Origin: Beijerinckiaceae bacterium
GTDB taxonomy: Bacteria; Pseudomonadota; Alphaproteobacteria; Rhizobiales; Beijerinckiaceae
Direction of reading: 5' to 3'
NCBI GenBank assembly: GCA_947453205.1
Contig: CANGFT010000023.1
Location: 1 to 56,267 of the forward strand
DNA length: 56,267 bases
Part shown: positions 1 to 10,580 of the stretch, piece by piece
How the letters are laid out: every line of letters begins with the position of its first letter
Numbering within the stretch: position 1 is the first letter of the stretch
Translations under genes and position numbers: made by a program
The notes under the pieces: generated by a model
Seen by the model: only the letters and a program-made list of their open reading frames with translations
Told to the model about the DNA's origin: nothing
Databases searched by the model: none

Positions 1-716
1 AGGGCCCCGAGCCTGGCACCCTCATCCAGCACTTCAAGGATGACGCCACCGCCTTCAACGCCAAGAAGCATGAAGTCATCGAAGGCAAGGGTGTCCTGAA
101 CAACCGGATCTCCGAATTCGTGTTCCAGCACCTGAATGAAATCGGCGTCCCCACCCATTTCATTCGTCGCCTCAACATGCGCGAGCAGCTGATCCGCGAA
201 GTCGAGATCATTCCGCTTGAGGTCGTGGTGCGCAATGTGGCGGCGGGCTCGCTGTCGACGCGGCTGGGCATGGAGGAGGGCAAGCAGCTGCCCCGCTCCA
301 TCATCGAATTCTATTACAAGAACGATGCGCTCAACGACCCCATGGTGTCGGAAGAGCACATCACCGCCTTCGGCTGGGCGACGCCCCAGGAGATCGACGA
401 CATCATGGCGCTGGCCATCCGCGTCAATGATTTCCTCTGCGGCCTGTTTCTTGGCGTCGGCATCCGCCTTGTCGATTTCAAGATGGAATGCGGGCGCATG
501 TGGGAAGGCGAGATGATGCGCATCGTCGTCGCCGACGAGATCTCTCCCGACTCCTGCCGGCTCTGGGACATCAAGTCGAACGACAAGCTCGACAAGGATC
601 GTTTCCGCCGCGACATGGGCGGTCTGGTCGAGGCCTATACCGAGGTCGCGCGCCGTCTGGGCATCATGCAGGAAAACGAGCCGCCGCGTTCGGGCGGGCC
701 CAAGCTCGTCCAGTAA
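1..716 (+). CDS. purC: SAICAR synthetase (PurC), 5'-truncated by window edge
   Basis: Phosphoribosylaminoimidazole-succinocarboxamide synthase joins CAIR and aspartate using ATP in cytoplasmic purine synthesis. The reading frame is open from base 3 with [14 protein letters not shown], which lies about 17 residues into the family, so the start codon is outside the window and about 237 residues are visible. Family signatures present are [13 protein letters not shown], the substrate-binding segment [15 protein letters not shown], and the ATP-site stretch VDFKMECGR followed by [12 protein letters not shown]. The GTG at 120 is internal, not the start. A hairpin follows the stop and purS lies 62 bp downstream, so it heads the purSQL cluster. 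Confidence 0.97.
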   Translation, partial: GPEPGTLIQHFKDDATAFNAKKHEVIEGKGVLNNRISEFVFQHLNEIGVPTHFIRRLNMREQLIREVEIIPLEVVVRNVAAGSLSTRLGMEEGKQLPRSIIEFYYKNDALNDPMVSEEHITAFGWATPQEIDDIMALAIRVNDFLCGLFLGVGIRLVDFKMECGRMWEGEMMRIVVADEISPDSCRLWDIKSNDKLDKDRFRRDMGGLVEAYTEVARRLGIMQENEPPRSGGPKLVQ

Positions 717-722
717 GAACTG

Positions 723-753
723 AAGCGGCGGGCAGGCTCCGCCGCTTTCATTT
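723..753 (+). terminator. Hairpin after purC (terminator or attenuator)
   Basis: Nine-base perfect arms (723-731 and 739-747) around a 7-base loop, followed by TCATTT. The U-tract is short, so it may only reduce read-through from purC into purSQL. Confidence 0.55.
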
Positions 754-778
754 GATCCCCCTTGCGAGAGACCGACTG

Positions 779-1018
779 ATGAAAGCCCGCGTCACCGTCA
801 CCCTGAAGAACGGCGTGCTCGACCCCCAGGGGAAGGCCATCGAAGGCGCTCTGCGCTCGCTTGGGGTGGAAGGCGTGGCCAGCGTTCGTCAGGGCAAGGT
901 CTTCGACATCGAGATCGACGCGGCCGACCCCGCGCAGGCCGAGGCGGCGTTGAAGGCGGCGAGCGAGAAGCTGCTCGCCAATCTCGTCGTTGAGAATTAT
1001 CGAATCGACATTCTCTGA
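779..1018 (+). CDS. purS: FGAM synthase subunit PurS
   Basis: Small subunit of the three-part phosphoribosylformylglycinamidine synthase PurS-PurQ-PurL, thought to help pass ammonia from PurQ to PurL. The 79-residue product begins MKARVTVTLKNGVLDPQGKA and contains the family segment SLGVEGVASVRQGKVFDI; it ends near VENYRIDIL. ATG at 779 was chosen because the longer open frame only adds residues read out of phase through purC. The stop is 7 bp before the purQ start, which indicates one transcript and probably coupled translation. Confidence 0.96.
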   Translation: MKARVTVTLKNGVLDPQGKAIEGALRSLGVEGVASVRQGKVFDIEIDAADPAQAEAALKAASEKLLANLVVENYRIDIL

Positions 1019-1025
1019 GGCGCCC

Positions 1026-1724
1026 ATGAAAGCCGCCGTCCTTCTCTTCCCCGGCCTCAATCGCGAAGGCGACGCCATGCGCGCCATCGAGCAGGCCTCC
1101 GGCCACAAGCCGACCCTCGTCTGGCACGCCGAGCATGAACTGCCCGCCGGCACGGATCTCGTTCTGGTGCCCGGCGGCTTCAGCTATGGCGATTATCTGC
1201 GCTGCGGCGCCATCGCGGGCCGCGCCAACATCATGGACGCCGTGCGGGCTCATGCGGCGCGCGGCGGCCTTGTGGTGGGCATCTGCAACGGGTTCCAGAT
1301 CCTCTGCGAGAGCGGGTTGCTGCCGGGCGTGCTCATGCGCAACCGCGACCTGCGCTTCATCTGCAAGATGCAGCATCTGAGGGTCGAGCGCGCCGACACC
1401 TCCTTCACCTCCGCCTATGCGAAAGATCAGATCATCAAGGTCGCCATCGCCCATGGCGAAGGCAATTACGAGGCCGATGACGAGACGATCCGCCGCCTTG
1501 AAGGCGAGGGCCGCGTCGCCTTCCGTTATTGCGACGAGGCGGGCCATATCGGCGGCGCCGCCAATCCCAATGGCTCGACCCACGACATCGCGGGAATCTA
1601 TTCCGAAAAGCTCAACGTGCTGGGCATGATGCCCCATCCCGAGAACCTCATCGACCCGCTTGTCGGGGGCACGGATGGCCGCGGCCTGTTCGAGAGCATG
1701 GCGAGCTTCAGCCGGGCGGCTTGA
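1026..1724 (+). CDS. purQ: FGAM synthase glutaminase subunit PurQ
   Basis: Class I glutamine amidotransferase subunit that supplies ammonia to PurL. The 232-residue protein opens with [17 protein letters not shown], has the oxyanion segment [16 protein letters not shown], and carries the nucleophile cysteine in GICNGFQIL; the catalytic His-Glu pair lies in the C-terminal MMPHPEN. ATG at 1026 is 7 bp after purS; an in-frame start at 990 would overlap purS and adds residues not seen in the family. purL follows after 44 bp. Confidence 0.97.
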   Translation: MKAAVLLFPGLNREGDAMRAIEQASGHKPTLVWHAEHELPAGTDLVLVPGGFSYGDYLRCGAIAGRANIMDAVRAHAARGGLVVGICNGFQILCESGLLPGVLMRNRDLRFICKMQHLRVERADTSFTSAYAKDQIIKVAIAHGEGNYEADDETIRRLEGEGRVAFRYCDEAGHIGGAANPNGSTHDIAGIYSEKLNVLGMMPHPENLIDPLVGGTDGRGLFESMASFSRAA

Positions 1725-1768
1725 GCCGATCGGTCCTATTGCTGTCCTATACTGAAAGGCCCCTCGCC

Positions 1769-3976
<2,208 letters not shown>

Positions 3977-3985
3977 GCATTCGTG

Positions 3986-4207
3986 ATGATCTTCATTCAG
4001 GTGAAAGCCATGGCTGGAGTGAACTACATCCGCGCTGCGGAGATTCTGGCCGTGCAATATACGGATCGTGAAAAATGTGTGGTGATGCTGACTGGCGGCG
4101 TCACCATACCCTGTTATGAATCCGCCGCTGCGGTCGTTGAACGCATCGAGGCGCAGATGACGTCCGGTAGTGAAAAGGAGCCGCCCCATGGCGATGGAAG
4201 CGATTGA
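3986..4207 (+). CDS. FlbD-like small protein
   Basis: A 73-residue protein starting MIFIQVKAMAGVNYIRAAEIL (a GTG one codon earlier is possible; ATG 4010 would drop the first strand). The pattern of a short beta strand, then a residue pair facing the C-terminal stretch MLTGGVTIPCYESAAAVVERIEAQ, resembles the FlbD/YlzI fold (compare LTNGK-x-V-x-ES-x-EEVI), although no flagellar genes are present. It sits 9 bp after purL and its last 20 bases overlap bolA in another frame, so it is probably co-transcribed. The function is unknown and the fold call is an inference from pattern only. Confidence 0.7.
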   Translation: MIFIQVKAMAGVNYIRAAEILAVQYTDREKCVVMLTGGVTIPCYESAAAVVERIEAQMTSGSEKEPPHGDGSD

Positions 4208-4421
4208 AATCGAGCGTCTCATCAAGGCCGCGCTGCCCGACGCCCAGGTGGAGATTCAGGATCTGGCGGGCGATGGCGACCATTACGCCGCCAAGGTCGT
4301 CTCCGAGGCCTTCCGGGGCAAGACGCGGGTGCAGCAGCACCAGATCGTCTACGCCGCCCTGAAGGGCGAGATGGGCGGGGCGCTGCATGCGCTGGCGCTC
4401 ACGACATCGGCGCCCCTCTAG
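4188..4421 (+). CDS. bolA: BolA family protein
   Basis: A 77-residue BolA-type protein (IbaG/BolA2-like) that normally partners CGFS glutaredoxins in iron-sulfur cluster handling. The class II KH-like fold is suggested by IERLIKAALPDAQVEIQDLAGDGDHY, with the invariant His in DGDHY and a second conserved His in RVQQHQIVYAAL. ATG at 4188 was chosen over the upstream in-frame ATG at 4170 because AAAAGGAG ends 7 bases before it. The partner glutaredoxin gene follows after 77 bp, a linkage known in many alphaproteobacteria. Confidence 0.94.
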   Translation: MAMEAIEIERLIKAALPDAQVEIQDLAGDGDHYAAKVVSEAFRGKTRVQQHQIVYAALKGEMGGALHALALTTSAPL

Positions 4422-4498
4422 CGCTCTGGGCAGGGAGCCGCAGGCTCGCTATATTGCACTGAAGCCGCACCCTTGACGTCGGCCAGAAAGGAACGGAC

Positions 4499-4840
<342 letters not shown>

Positions 4841-4893
4841 TTTGGGGTCGCGCGGCCTGCCCGCGCGTCCGCCGCTCCGATCGCTTTGGTCCA

Positions 4894-5835
4894 ATGCATG
4901 AGCCCACCATGACGCCTTGGCCCAACATTCGCGCGCGTCTCGTCGGCCTTATGCTGGCAGGCGTCGCCTTGAGCCTCTGCGCCGGCGCGCCCGCCGAGGC
5001 CTTCACCGGACGCCTCGCCATCGACGTCGCCGGGCAGAAACGCACCGCCATTTTCGTCGAGCCCGAAAGGCTCAAGCGCTCGCCGCGCACCGTCGTCATC
5101 GTGCTGCATGGCGCGAGCAATGGATCGGGGCGGCGGATCCAGAGCAATCTCGGGCTTGATGAATTCCTGCGGGCCAATGGCGCCGTCGCCGTCTATCCCG
5201 ACGCGCTCGAGGGCGGCTGGAACGTGACGGGCGGGACGGGGCCGGATGACGCAGCCTTTCTGCGCGCCCTCGCCGGAAAGCTCGTCGCCGATGGCGTGGC
5301 CGACAAGCGCAAGATCTACCTGATGGGCGTCTCGACCGGCGGCATGTTGGCCTTGCGCGTGGGTTGTCAGGCGCCTGATTATCTGGCGGGCGTCGGCGCC
5401 CTCATCGCGGGGCTGCCCACCGCGCTGGCTGCAAGCTGCAAGCCTTCGCCTCTTGCGTTTCTCCTCATGAACGGCACGGCCAATCCGCTCGCGCCCTTTC
5501 AGGGCGGCCGGGCGAATCTCGCGGGCTTCAAGGAGGAGATCGCCTCCGCCGAGGCCACCCTCGCCCCCTTCGCCGCCGCCAATGAGTGCTCCGACCAGCG
5601 GGTCGCCCGCGAATTCCCTGACCGCGACCCGACCGACGGCTCTCGCGTCGTCATGGAGCGGCTCGTCGGCTGCAAGCATCTGGTTGAATTGGTGCGCGTC
5701 GAGGGCGGCGGGCACACGCTGCCGGGCCGTCCCGCAAGGTCCGACCGCGGCCAGAGCGTCGGCGCCCTCAACAGGGATGTGAACGTCAGCGGTCTGATCG
5801 CTTCATTTCTGCGCCAGAGCCAGAGCCAGCGTTAG
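4894..5835 (+). CDS. Secreted PHB-depolymerase/LpqC-type esterase
   Basis: Alpha/beta hydrolase of the polyhydroxybutyrate depolymerase / CE1 esterase type (COG3509-like). A signal peptide is visible: basic start, hydrophobic LVGLMLAGVALSLCAGAPAEA and an AEA cleavage site near residue 36. The mature part has the oxyanion region VVIVLHGASNGSG, the nucleophile motif GVSTGG (Ser147), and the likely catalytic His in VEGGGHTLPG. ATG 4894 or ATG 4909 could start it; neither has a clear ribosome site. The substrate could be a polyester or a feruloyl-type ester. It converges on the next gene with overlapping stops. Confidence 0.85.
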   Translation: MHEPTMTPWPNIRARLVGLMLAGVALSLCAGAPAEAFTGRLAIDVAGQKRTAIFVEPERLKRSPRTVVIVLHGASNGSGRRIQSNLGLDEFLRANGAVAVYPDALEGGWNVTGGTGPDDAAFLRALAGKLVADGVADKRKIYLMGVSTGGMLALRVGCQAPDYLAGVGALIAGLPTALAASCKPSPLAFLLMNGTANPLAPFQGGRANLAGFKEEIASAEATLAPFAAANECSDQRVAREFPDRDPTDGSRVVMERLVGCKHLVELVRVEGGGHTLPGRPARSDRGQSVGALNRDVNVSGLIASFLRQSQSQR

Positions 5836-6155
5836 GCGCCGCCGCTGAGCGCCGCGAGCCGGGTGGCTATCGCTTCCGGCGGCCCCTCGATGCGGATGAC
5901 CTTCGTGCGGCCCGTGGCACCGGAGACGAGGCTCATCGCGCGCTTGGGATGGTCGAGCGTCCTGGCCAGCAGGCGCAGCAGCGCCTCATTCGCCTTGCCG
6001 TCTTCGGGCACGGCCCGCACCCGCGCCTTCAGCACAGAGCGTCCATCGGACAGGCTCTCGACGCCCTCGATGGCGTCACGCGAGGATTTCGGGGTCAGCC
6101 GCAGGCTGAGCAGCACGGCCTCGCCGCTCGCCCGCCAGGGGGGCTCAAGGCTCAT
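5832..6155 (-). CDS. DUF167 (YggU) family protein
   Basis: A 107-residue DUF167/YggU-type protein with no established biochemical role. Typical features are LTPKSSRDAIEG near the N-terminus, VRAVPEDGKANEALLRLLARTL in the middle, and a final strand GRTKVIRIEG. The start codon overlaps the stop of the yggT-like gene, so the pair is one transcription unit; this yggT-yggU pairing is common in proteobacteria. Confidence 0.9.
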   Translation of the reverse strand: MSLEPPWRASGEAVLLSLRLTPKSSRDAIEGVESLSDGRSVLKARVRAVPEDGKANEALLRLLARTLDHPKRAMSLVSGATGRTKVIRIEGPPEAIATRLAALSGGA

Positions 6156-6451
6156 CAGAAGCCCGAGACGAGGCTTAACGACATCTCCCGGATGAAATCC
6201 CGGAGGAACGAGACGATCAGCAAAAGAATGACCGGCGAAATATCGATGCCGCCCATGTTGGGTAGAAACCGGCGAATCGGCTGCAGTGCAGGCTCCACAA
6301 TGGCGTTCAGGCCGTTCCAGACCGAGCGGACCATCTGGTTATGGAAATTGACCACATTGAACGAGATCAGCCACGACATCAGGGCGACGAGGATGATCGC
6401 CCATGTGTAAAGCCACAGGATATTGTCGATCAGGTGGAATACGGCGCGCAT
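6155..6451 (-). CDS. YggT family membrane protein
   Basis: A 98-residue integral membrane protein of the YggT family, associated in other bacteria with envelope or osmotic functions. Two hydrophobic blocks are visible: residues about 5-30 (LIDNILWLYTWAIILVALMSW) and about 72-90 (ISPVILLLIVSFLRDFI). The family signature VEPALQPIRRFLPNMGGIDISP lies between them. It shares an overlapping stop/start with the DUF167 gene downstream. Confidence 0.9.
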   Translation of the reverse strand: MRAVFHLIDNILWLYTWAIILVALMSWLISFNVVNFHNQMVRSVWNGLNAIVEPALQPIRRFLPNMGGIDISPVILLLIVSFLRDFIREMSLSLVSGF

Positions 6452-6540
6452 CTCGACCTCCGGAAGGGGTGGTCAAGGTTTAGCGCCCCGCGTCTGGCGC
6501 GGCAAGGAGCGGCCATTTTCGCTGCATTGTCCGATTTGCG

Positions 6541-6570
6541 TTGACAGATGCGCCCCCCTGCCGCTACACA
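6541..6570 (+). promoter_or_regulatory. Sigma-70-type promoter of tRNA-Ala
   Basis: A perfect TTGACA at 6541-6546 is followed after 18 bases by TACACA at 6565-6570. The expected transcription start lies a few bases before the tRNA at 6582. Confidence 0.6.
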
Positions 6571-6581
6571 CGCGCTGTCTT

Positions 6582-6657
6582 GGGGCTGTAGCTCAGTTGG
6601 GAGAGCGCGTCGTTCGCAATGACGAGGCCAGCGGTTCGATCCCGCTCAGCTCCACCA
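6582..6657 (+). tRNA. tRNA-Ala (anticodon CGC)
   Basis: A 76-base cloverleaf with encoded CCA. The acceptor GGGGCTG pairs with CAGCTCC and includes the G3-U70 wobble that identifies alanine tRNAs. The D arm is GCTC/GAGC. The anticodon stem is CGTCG/TGACG (closing G-U pair) with loop TTCGCAA, giving anticodon CGC for GCG codons. The T arm is AGCGG/CCGCT with loop TTCGATC. No integrase or direct repeat suggests an attachment site here. Confidence 0.97.
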
Positions 6658-6675
6658 AGTTCCTTGTCTCCCGCA

Positions 6676-7515
6676 TCACACCGGCGCCGCCTCGCCCTCC
6701 ACGGTCGTGCGCAGCATCAGGCGTCGCTCGCCCGCAGGAAAATCCGTGCGCGCATGCATGGAGCAGCGGTTGTCCCAGATGAGCAGGTCGCGCGGGCGCC
6801 AGACATGGGCGTAGAGCCAGTCCGCCTTTTCGGCATGGTCGTAGACCTCTGCGAGCAGGCGTGCGCTCTCCTCCCCGGAAAGTCCCTCGACCCGCTCGGT
6901 CATCAGGCGGTTCACATAGATCGCCTTGCGGCCGGTCTCGTCATGGGTGCGGAACACCGGATGGCTCGATTGGGCGAAAGCCGCCGTGCCCTTGCCATCG
7001 CCCTTTTGCGTCGAGCCGTAGTTGTAGTGATGGAAGGCGCGCTTGCCCTCCAGCGGCGCGCGCACCGCTTCGGGCAGGGTCTCATAGGCCGCATAGCCAT
7101 TGGCGAAGACGGTGTCGCCGCCATGGGAGGGAACCTCCACCGAATAGAGGCAGGTGCCCTTGTGCGGAATGGCCGCGTGCAGCATGTCGTGATGGAACAT
7201 CATCTCCCCATCGGGCAGCGCGCCGATGGGCTCGCCATTCTCGCGGATGTTGGAGATCAGCATGATGTTGTCGAGCAAACCGTCGAAGCCCGGCGGTCGA
7301 AAGGCCTTGGGCCGCGCGAGCTGGCCGATGCGTCCGAAGATCGTGGTGACGTCGAGCAGGTTCTGCTGGGTCAGCTCCTGATCCCTGAACAACAGCACGA
7401 GATGGTCCAGCCATGCGGCGTGGATGGCGTCGCGGACCTCCCTCGTGAGGGGGCGCGAAAGATCGACGCCGCGGATCTCGGCGCCGATATGTCGGCCAAG
7501 AGGGATGATCTCCAT
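6676..7515 (-). CDS. TauD/TfdA family Fe(II)/2-oxoglutarate dioxygenase
   Basis: A 279-residue non-haem iron dioxygenase of the TauD/TfdA family. It has the N-terminal [15 protein letters not shown], the HxD iron ligands in FHHDML (His108/Asp110), and the distal His in [11 protein letters not shown] followed by the 2-oxoglutarate Arg in [12 protein letters not shown] 7515 ([14 protein letters not shown]) was preferred over an upstream start because of AGGGGAG just before it and family length. Neighbours give no sulfonate or transport genes, so the substrate cannot be named; calling it taurine dioxygenase would be unsupported. Confidence 0.9.
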   Translation of the reverse strand: MEIIPLGRHIGAEIRGVDLSRPLTREVRDAIHAAWLDHLVLLFRDQELTQQNLLDVTTIFGRIGQLARPKAFRPPGFDGLLDNIMLISNIRENGEPIGALPDGEMMFHHDMLHAAIPHKGTCLYSVEVPSHGGDTVFANGYAAYETLPEAVRAPLEGKRAFHHYNYGSTQKGDGKGTAAFAQSSHPVFRTHDETGRKAIYVNRLMTERVEGLSGEESARLLAEVYDHAEKADWLYAHVWRPRDLLIWDNRCSMHARTDFPAGERRLMLRTTVEGEAAPV

Positions 7516-7553
7516 TCTGTCGCTCCCCTGATCGGCGGCGGCCCTCGCTGGCG

Positions 7554-7967
7554 TCAGAGCCCGCTCATCTTGCACACAAGCGCCCATTCCTCATCCGTCA
7601 CCGGCTGCACCGAGAGGCGCATGGAGGTGACGAGGGACATTTTGGAGAGCGCGGGCGTCGCCTTCACTTCAGCGAGGGACACAGGCCTTGGCAGCGGCTT
7701 CACCGCCTTGAAGTCGACCATGCCGAACTTGCCGCTTTCATCGCTGGGGTCGGGATAGAAGGTCTTGATGACCTCCACGATCCCAACGATCTCCTTGCCC
7801 TCGTTGGAATGGTAGAAGAAGGCGTGGTCGCCGATCTTCATGGCCATGAGCTGCTGCTTGGCGAGATGGTTGCGCACCCCGTTCCAGTGGGTGCCCTTCG
7901 CCCCAGCCTCCACCTGCTGGTCCCAGGACCAGACGGAGGGTTCGCTTTTGACGAGCCAGTGCGCCAT
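7554..7967 (-). CDS. EVE domain protein
   Basis: A 137-residue single EVE (PUA-like) domain protein. The start MAHWLVKSEPSVWSWDQQ is diagnostic, followed by GTHWNGVRNHLAKQQLMAMKIGD and AFFYHSNEGKEIVGIVEV. EVE domains bind modified bases in DNA or RNA; stand-alone bacterial copies are widespread and their ligand is usually unknown. It is followed 38 bp later by the dioxygenase gene and preceded by a YciI protein gene, all on one strand and probably one operon. Confidence 0.93.
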   Translation of the reverse strand: MAHWLVKSEPSVWSWDQQVEAGAKGTHWNGVRNHLAKQQLMAMKIGDHAFFYHSNEGKEIVGIVEVIKTFYPDPSDESGKFGMVDFKAVKPLPRPVSLAEVKATPALSKMSLVTSMRLSVQPVTDEEWALVCKMSGL

Positions 7968-7977
7968 GGGCCCGCCC

Positions 7978-8262
7978 TCAGAGAGCCGCGCCGAAAGTGC
8001 GCCGCCAGGGCTTCACTTCGCTGGCGCTGAAGAGGCCGACCTTGGCGAAGGGGTCGCCCGCGAGGAAGGCTCTGGCGTCGGCTTCGTCCGCAGCTTCAAT
8101 CACGAGCATGGAGCCGGTCATCTGTCCGGCCCCGTCGAGAAAGGGGCCGGCGAGCAGCACGCGCGCCTTGTTGGCTTCGAGCCAGGCGAGATGTTCGGGC
8201 CGATGCTGCATGCGGATGTCGAGGCCGCCGGGGCGGTCGGTGCAAAGGGCGACGAAGTGCAT
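7978..8262 (-). CDS. YciI family protein
   Basis: A 94-residue YciI-like protein (dimeric alpha/beta ferredoxin-like fold). It opens MHFVALCTDRPGG, with the usual HRPEHLAWLEAN His, LLAGPFLDGAGQMTGSMLVIEA, and the putative catalytic Asp in GDPFAKVGLF. The family has uncharacterised, possibly hydrolase or dehydratase activity. It lies upstream of the EVE gene on the same strand with a 10-bp gap. Confidence 0.92.
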   Translation of the reverse strand: MHFVALCTDRPGGLDIRMQHRPEHLAWLEANKARVLLAGPFLDGAGQMTGSMLVIEAADEADARAFLAGDPFAKVGLFSASEVKPWRRTFGAAL

Positions 8263-8304
8263 GGGTGTCCTCCAGTTGGAGCGCAGGCTAGAGCATTTCT
8301 CGCG

Positions 8305-10539
8305 TCACAGAAAGGAGTGCGGGTCCACATCCACAGCCACCCTCACCCCGCCGCGCTCAGGCGGCGCGGCGTCGATCATGGCGCGCAGGAAGCCTTGCAG
8401 ATCCGTGCTGCGCGGCGCCTTCAGCAACAGCCGAAACCGATGGCGCCCGCGCACCACGGCGATGGGCGCCTCCGCAGGGCCCAGCACCATGACGTCGTCC
8501 GCGCCGGGCATGGCGCCGGGGGCCGTCACGCGCCAGCGATCGGACGGCGGCAGGCCATGGGCCGCCCGCGCCAGCGCCCGCGCATGGGTCTCGGCGGAGA
8601 CGCGGTCATTGCCTGAGACGATGAGCGCGGCGAGGCGCCCGAAGGGGGGCAGGCCCGCCCGCTCGCGCGAAGCGATCTCCTCGGCATAGAACCGCTCGGT
8701 GTCGCCGGAGAGCAGCGCCCGCATCACGGGATGGTCCGGCTGCCAGGTCTGCACGAGGCCCCGTCCCGGCCTGTCGCCGCGCCCGGCGCGCCCGGTCACC
8801 TGCTGAAGAAGCTGGAAGGTGCGCTCGGCGGCGCGCGGATCGCCCGAGGAGAGCCCCACGTCGCCATCCACCACGCCCACCAGCGTCAGCCCCGGAAAGT
8901 TGTGGCCCTTGGCCACGAGCTGCGTGCCGATGACGATGTCGAATTCGCCCTGGGCGATGGCGTCCAGCTCCCGCCTCAGGCGCTCCGCGCCGCCGGGAAA
9001 ATCCGAGGAGAGCACCAGAGTGCGCGCATCGGGGAAAAGCGTCGCGACCTCTTCGCCCAGCCGCTCGACGCCCGGCCCGCAGGCGGTGAGGGACTCGACG
9101 CTCTGGCATTCGGGACAAGCGTCGGGACGCCGTTCGATATGGCCGCAATGGTGGCAGACCAAAGCCTTGCGGAAACGATGCTCCACCAGCCACGCCGTGC
9201 AGTTCGGGCATTCGAAACGATGGCCGCAGGACTGGCACAGGGTCAGCGGCGCATAGCCCCGGCGGTTGAGGAAGAGCAAAGCCTGCTCGCCCCGCGAGAT
9301 CGTCTCGCGCACGGCTTCGCACAGGCGCGGCGAGATCCATTTGCCGCGCGGCGCGGCCTCCTTGCGCAGGTCGATGGCCTCGATGGGCGGCAGCTTGCGC
9401 CCGCCGAAGCGCGCCTCCAGACGCAGATGCCGGTAGCGTCCCTGCTGGGCGTTGACCCGCGATTCGAGAGAGGGCGTGGCTGAGGCCAGAACGACCGGGC
9501 AGGCCTCGATGCGCCCGCGCACCACCGCCATGTCGCGGGCGTGATAGCTGACCCCATCCTCCTGCTTGTAGGCGGCCTCGTGCTCTTCATCGACCACGAT
9601 GAGGCCGAGATGGGAGAAGGGCAGGAAGAGGGCGGAGCGCGCCCCCGCCACCACGCTCACCTCCCCGGTCGCGGCGCCGGTCCAGATGCGCGCGCGTTTG
9701 CGGCTCGCGACGCCCGAATGCCATTCGGCCGGGCGCACGCCAAAGCGCGCCGCGAAGCGGTCGAGAAACTGCGCGGTGAGGGCGATCTCGGGCATCAGGA
9801 TCAGGGCCTGGCGACCCTCGCGCAGGGCCTGCGCCACCGCCTCGAAATAGACCTCGGTCTTGCCCGAGCCCGTCACCCCCTCAAGCAGGGAGACGGAGAA
9901 GCTTTTCGCCGCGACGCTGGCGCGCAGGGCCTCGGCGCCCGCCTGCTGGTCAGGCTCCAGCGGCAGGCTGGCGAAATCGGCTTGCGGCGGCAGGGCGACG
10001 GGGTCGGCGGCGAGCGAGATCGCCTCCAGCGCGCCTTCGTCCACCAATCCGTCGATGACGCCGGCCGAGACGGCGGCGGCCTCCGCCAGAACGGATTTCT
10101 GGAAGGCGAGCCCGCCCTCGGCGGCGGCCAGCACCCGCTTGCGGGCGGGGGTCATGCGCTCGGGCAGGGCGCCGGTCAGGCGCACGCCGATGCGGATCGG
10201 CTCGGGTCCGGCGGCGTCCGGCGCGCGCACGCCCATGCGCAGCACCATGCCGCGCGGCGCCATGGTCCAGCGCGCCACCCAGTCGACGAACTGGCGCAGG
10301 GGCTCGGCCAGCGGCGGCAGGTCGCGTTTCGCCTTGACGCTCTTGAGATTGCCGCCGGGCGCCTTGCGCACCTCCCAGATGACGCCCGTCACTTCGCGCG
10401 AGCCGAGCGGAACCAGCACGAAATCCCCCGGCGCCGCCGCCATGCCTCTGGGGACGCGGTAGGAATAGGCGATGTCGACCGCCACCGGCGTCAGGACGTC
10501 GGCGACGATCTCCTCGCTGTCTGGAAAGAGGCCGGTCAT
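8305..10539 (-). CDS. priA: Primosomal replication protein N' (PriA)
   Basis: A 744-residue replication-restart helicase that reloads the replisome at stalled forks. Order of parts: N-terminal 3'-DNA-binding domain (VAVDIAYSYRVPRG), Walker A in LEGVTGSGKTEVYF, DEEH box in LIVVDEEHEAAYKQ, and the zinc-binding insertion with paired cysteines (CQSCGHRFECPNC, CHHCGHIERRPDACPEC). These are followed by motifs V-VI (GTQLVAKGHNFP, QVTGRAGRGD). Length and motifs are intact. ATG 10539 begins MTGLFPDSEEIVADVL. Confidence 0.97.
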   Translation of the reverse strand: MTGLFPDSEEIVADVLTPVAVDIAYSYRVPRGMAAAPGDFVLVPLGSREVTGVIWEVRKAPGGNLKSVKAKRDLPPLAEPLRQFVDWVARWTMAPRGMVLRMGVRAPDAAGPEPIRIGVRLTGALPERMTPARKRVLAAAEGGLAFQKSVLAEAAAVSAGVIDGLVDEGALEAISLAADPVALPPQADFASLPLEPDQQAGAEALRASVAAKSFSVSLLEGVTGSGKTEVYFEAVAQALREGRQALILMPEIALTAQFLDRFAARFGVRPAEWHSGVASRKRARIWTGAATGEVSVVAGARSALFLPFSHLGLIVVDEEHEAAYKQEDGVSYHARDMAVVRGRIEACPVVLASATPSLESRVNAQQGRYRHLRLEARFGGRKLPPIEAIDLRKEAAPRGKWISPRLCEAVRETISRGEQALLFLNRRGYAPLTLCQSCGHRFECPNCTAWLVEHRFRKALVCHHCGHIERRPDACPECQSVESLTACGPGVERLGEEVATLFPDARTLVLSSDFPGGAERLRRELDAIAQGEFDIVIGTQLVAKGHNFPGLTLVGVVDGDVGLSSGDPRAAERTFQLLQQVTGRAGRGDRPGRGLVQTWQPDHPVMRALLSGDTERFYAEEIASRERAGLPPFGRLAALIVSGNDRVSAETHARALARAAHGLPPSDRWRVTAPGAMPGADDVMVLGPAEAPIAVVRGRHRFRLLLKAPRSTDLQGFLRAMIDAAPPERGGVRVAVDVDPHSFL

Positions 10540-10580
10540 GGCGCAGGAGTAGCACCTTGCGCCTCGAAACGGAAAAGCCC

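Noticed and set aside
1529-1768. Upstream extension of purL overlapping purQ
   Set aside because: The extra residues are basic frame-shadow sequence of purQ and absent from PurL proteins.
6582-6676. tRNA-Ala as an integration site
   Set aside because: No integrase, no direct repeat of the tRNA 3' end and no island-like genes nearby.
6676-7515. Specific call of taurine dioxygenase
   Set aside because: Family motifs are shared by many TauD/TfdA enzymes and no sulfonate transport or metabolism gene is adjacent.
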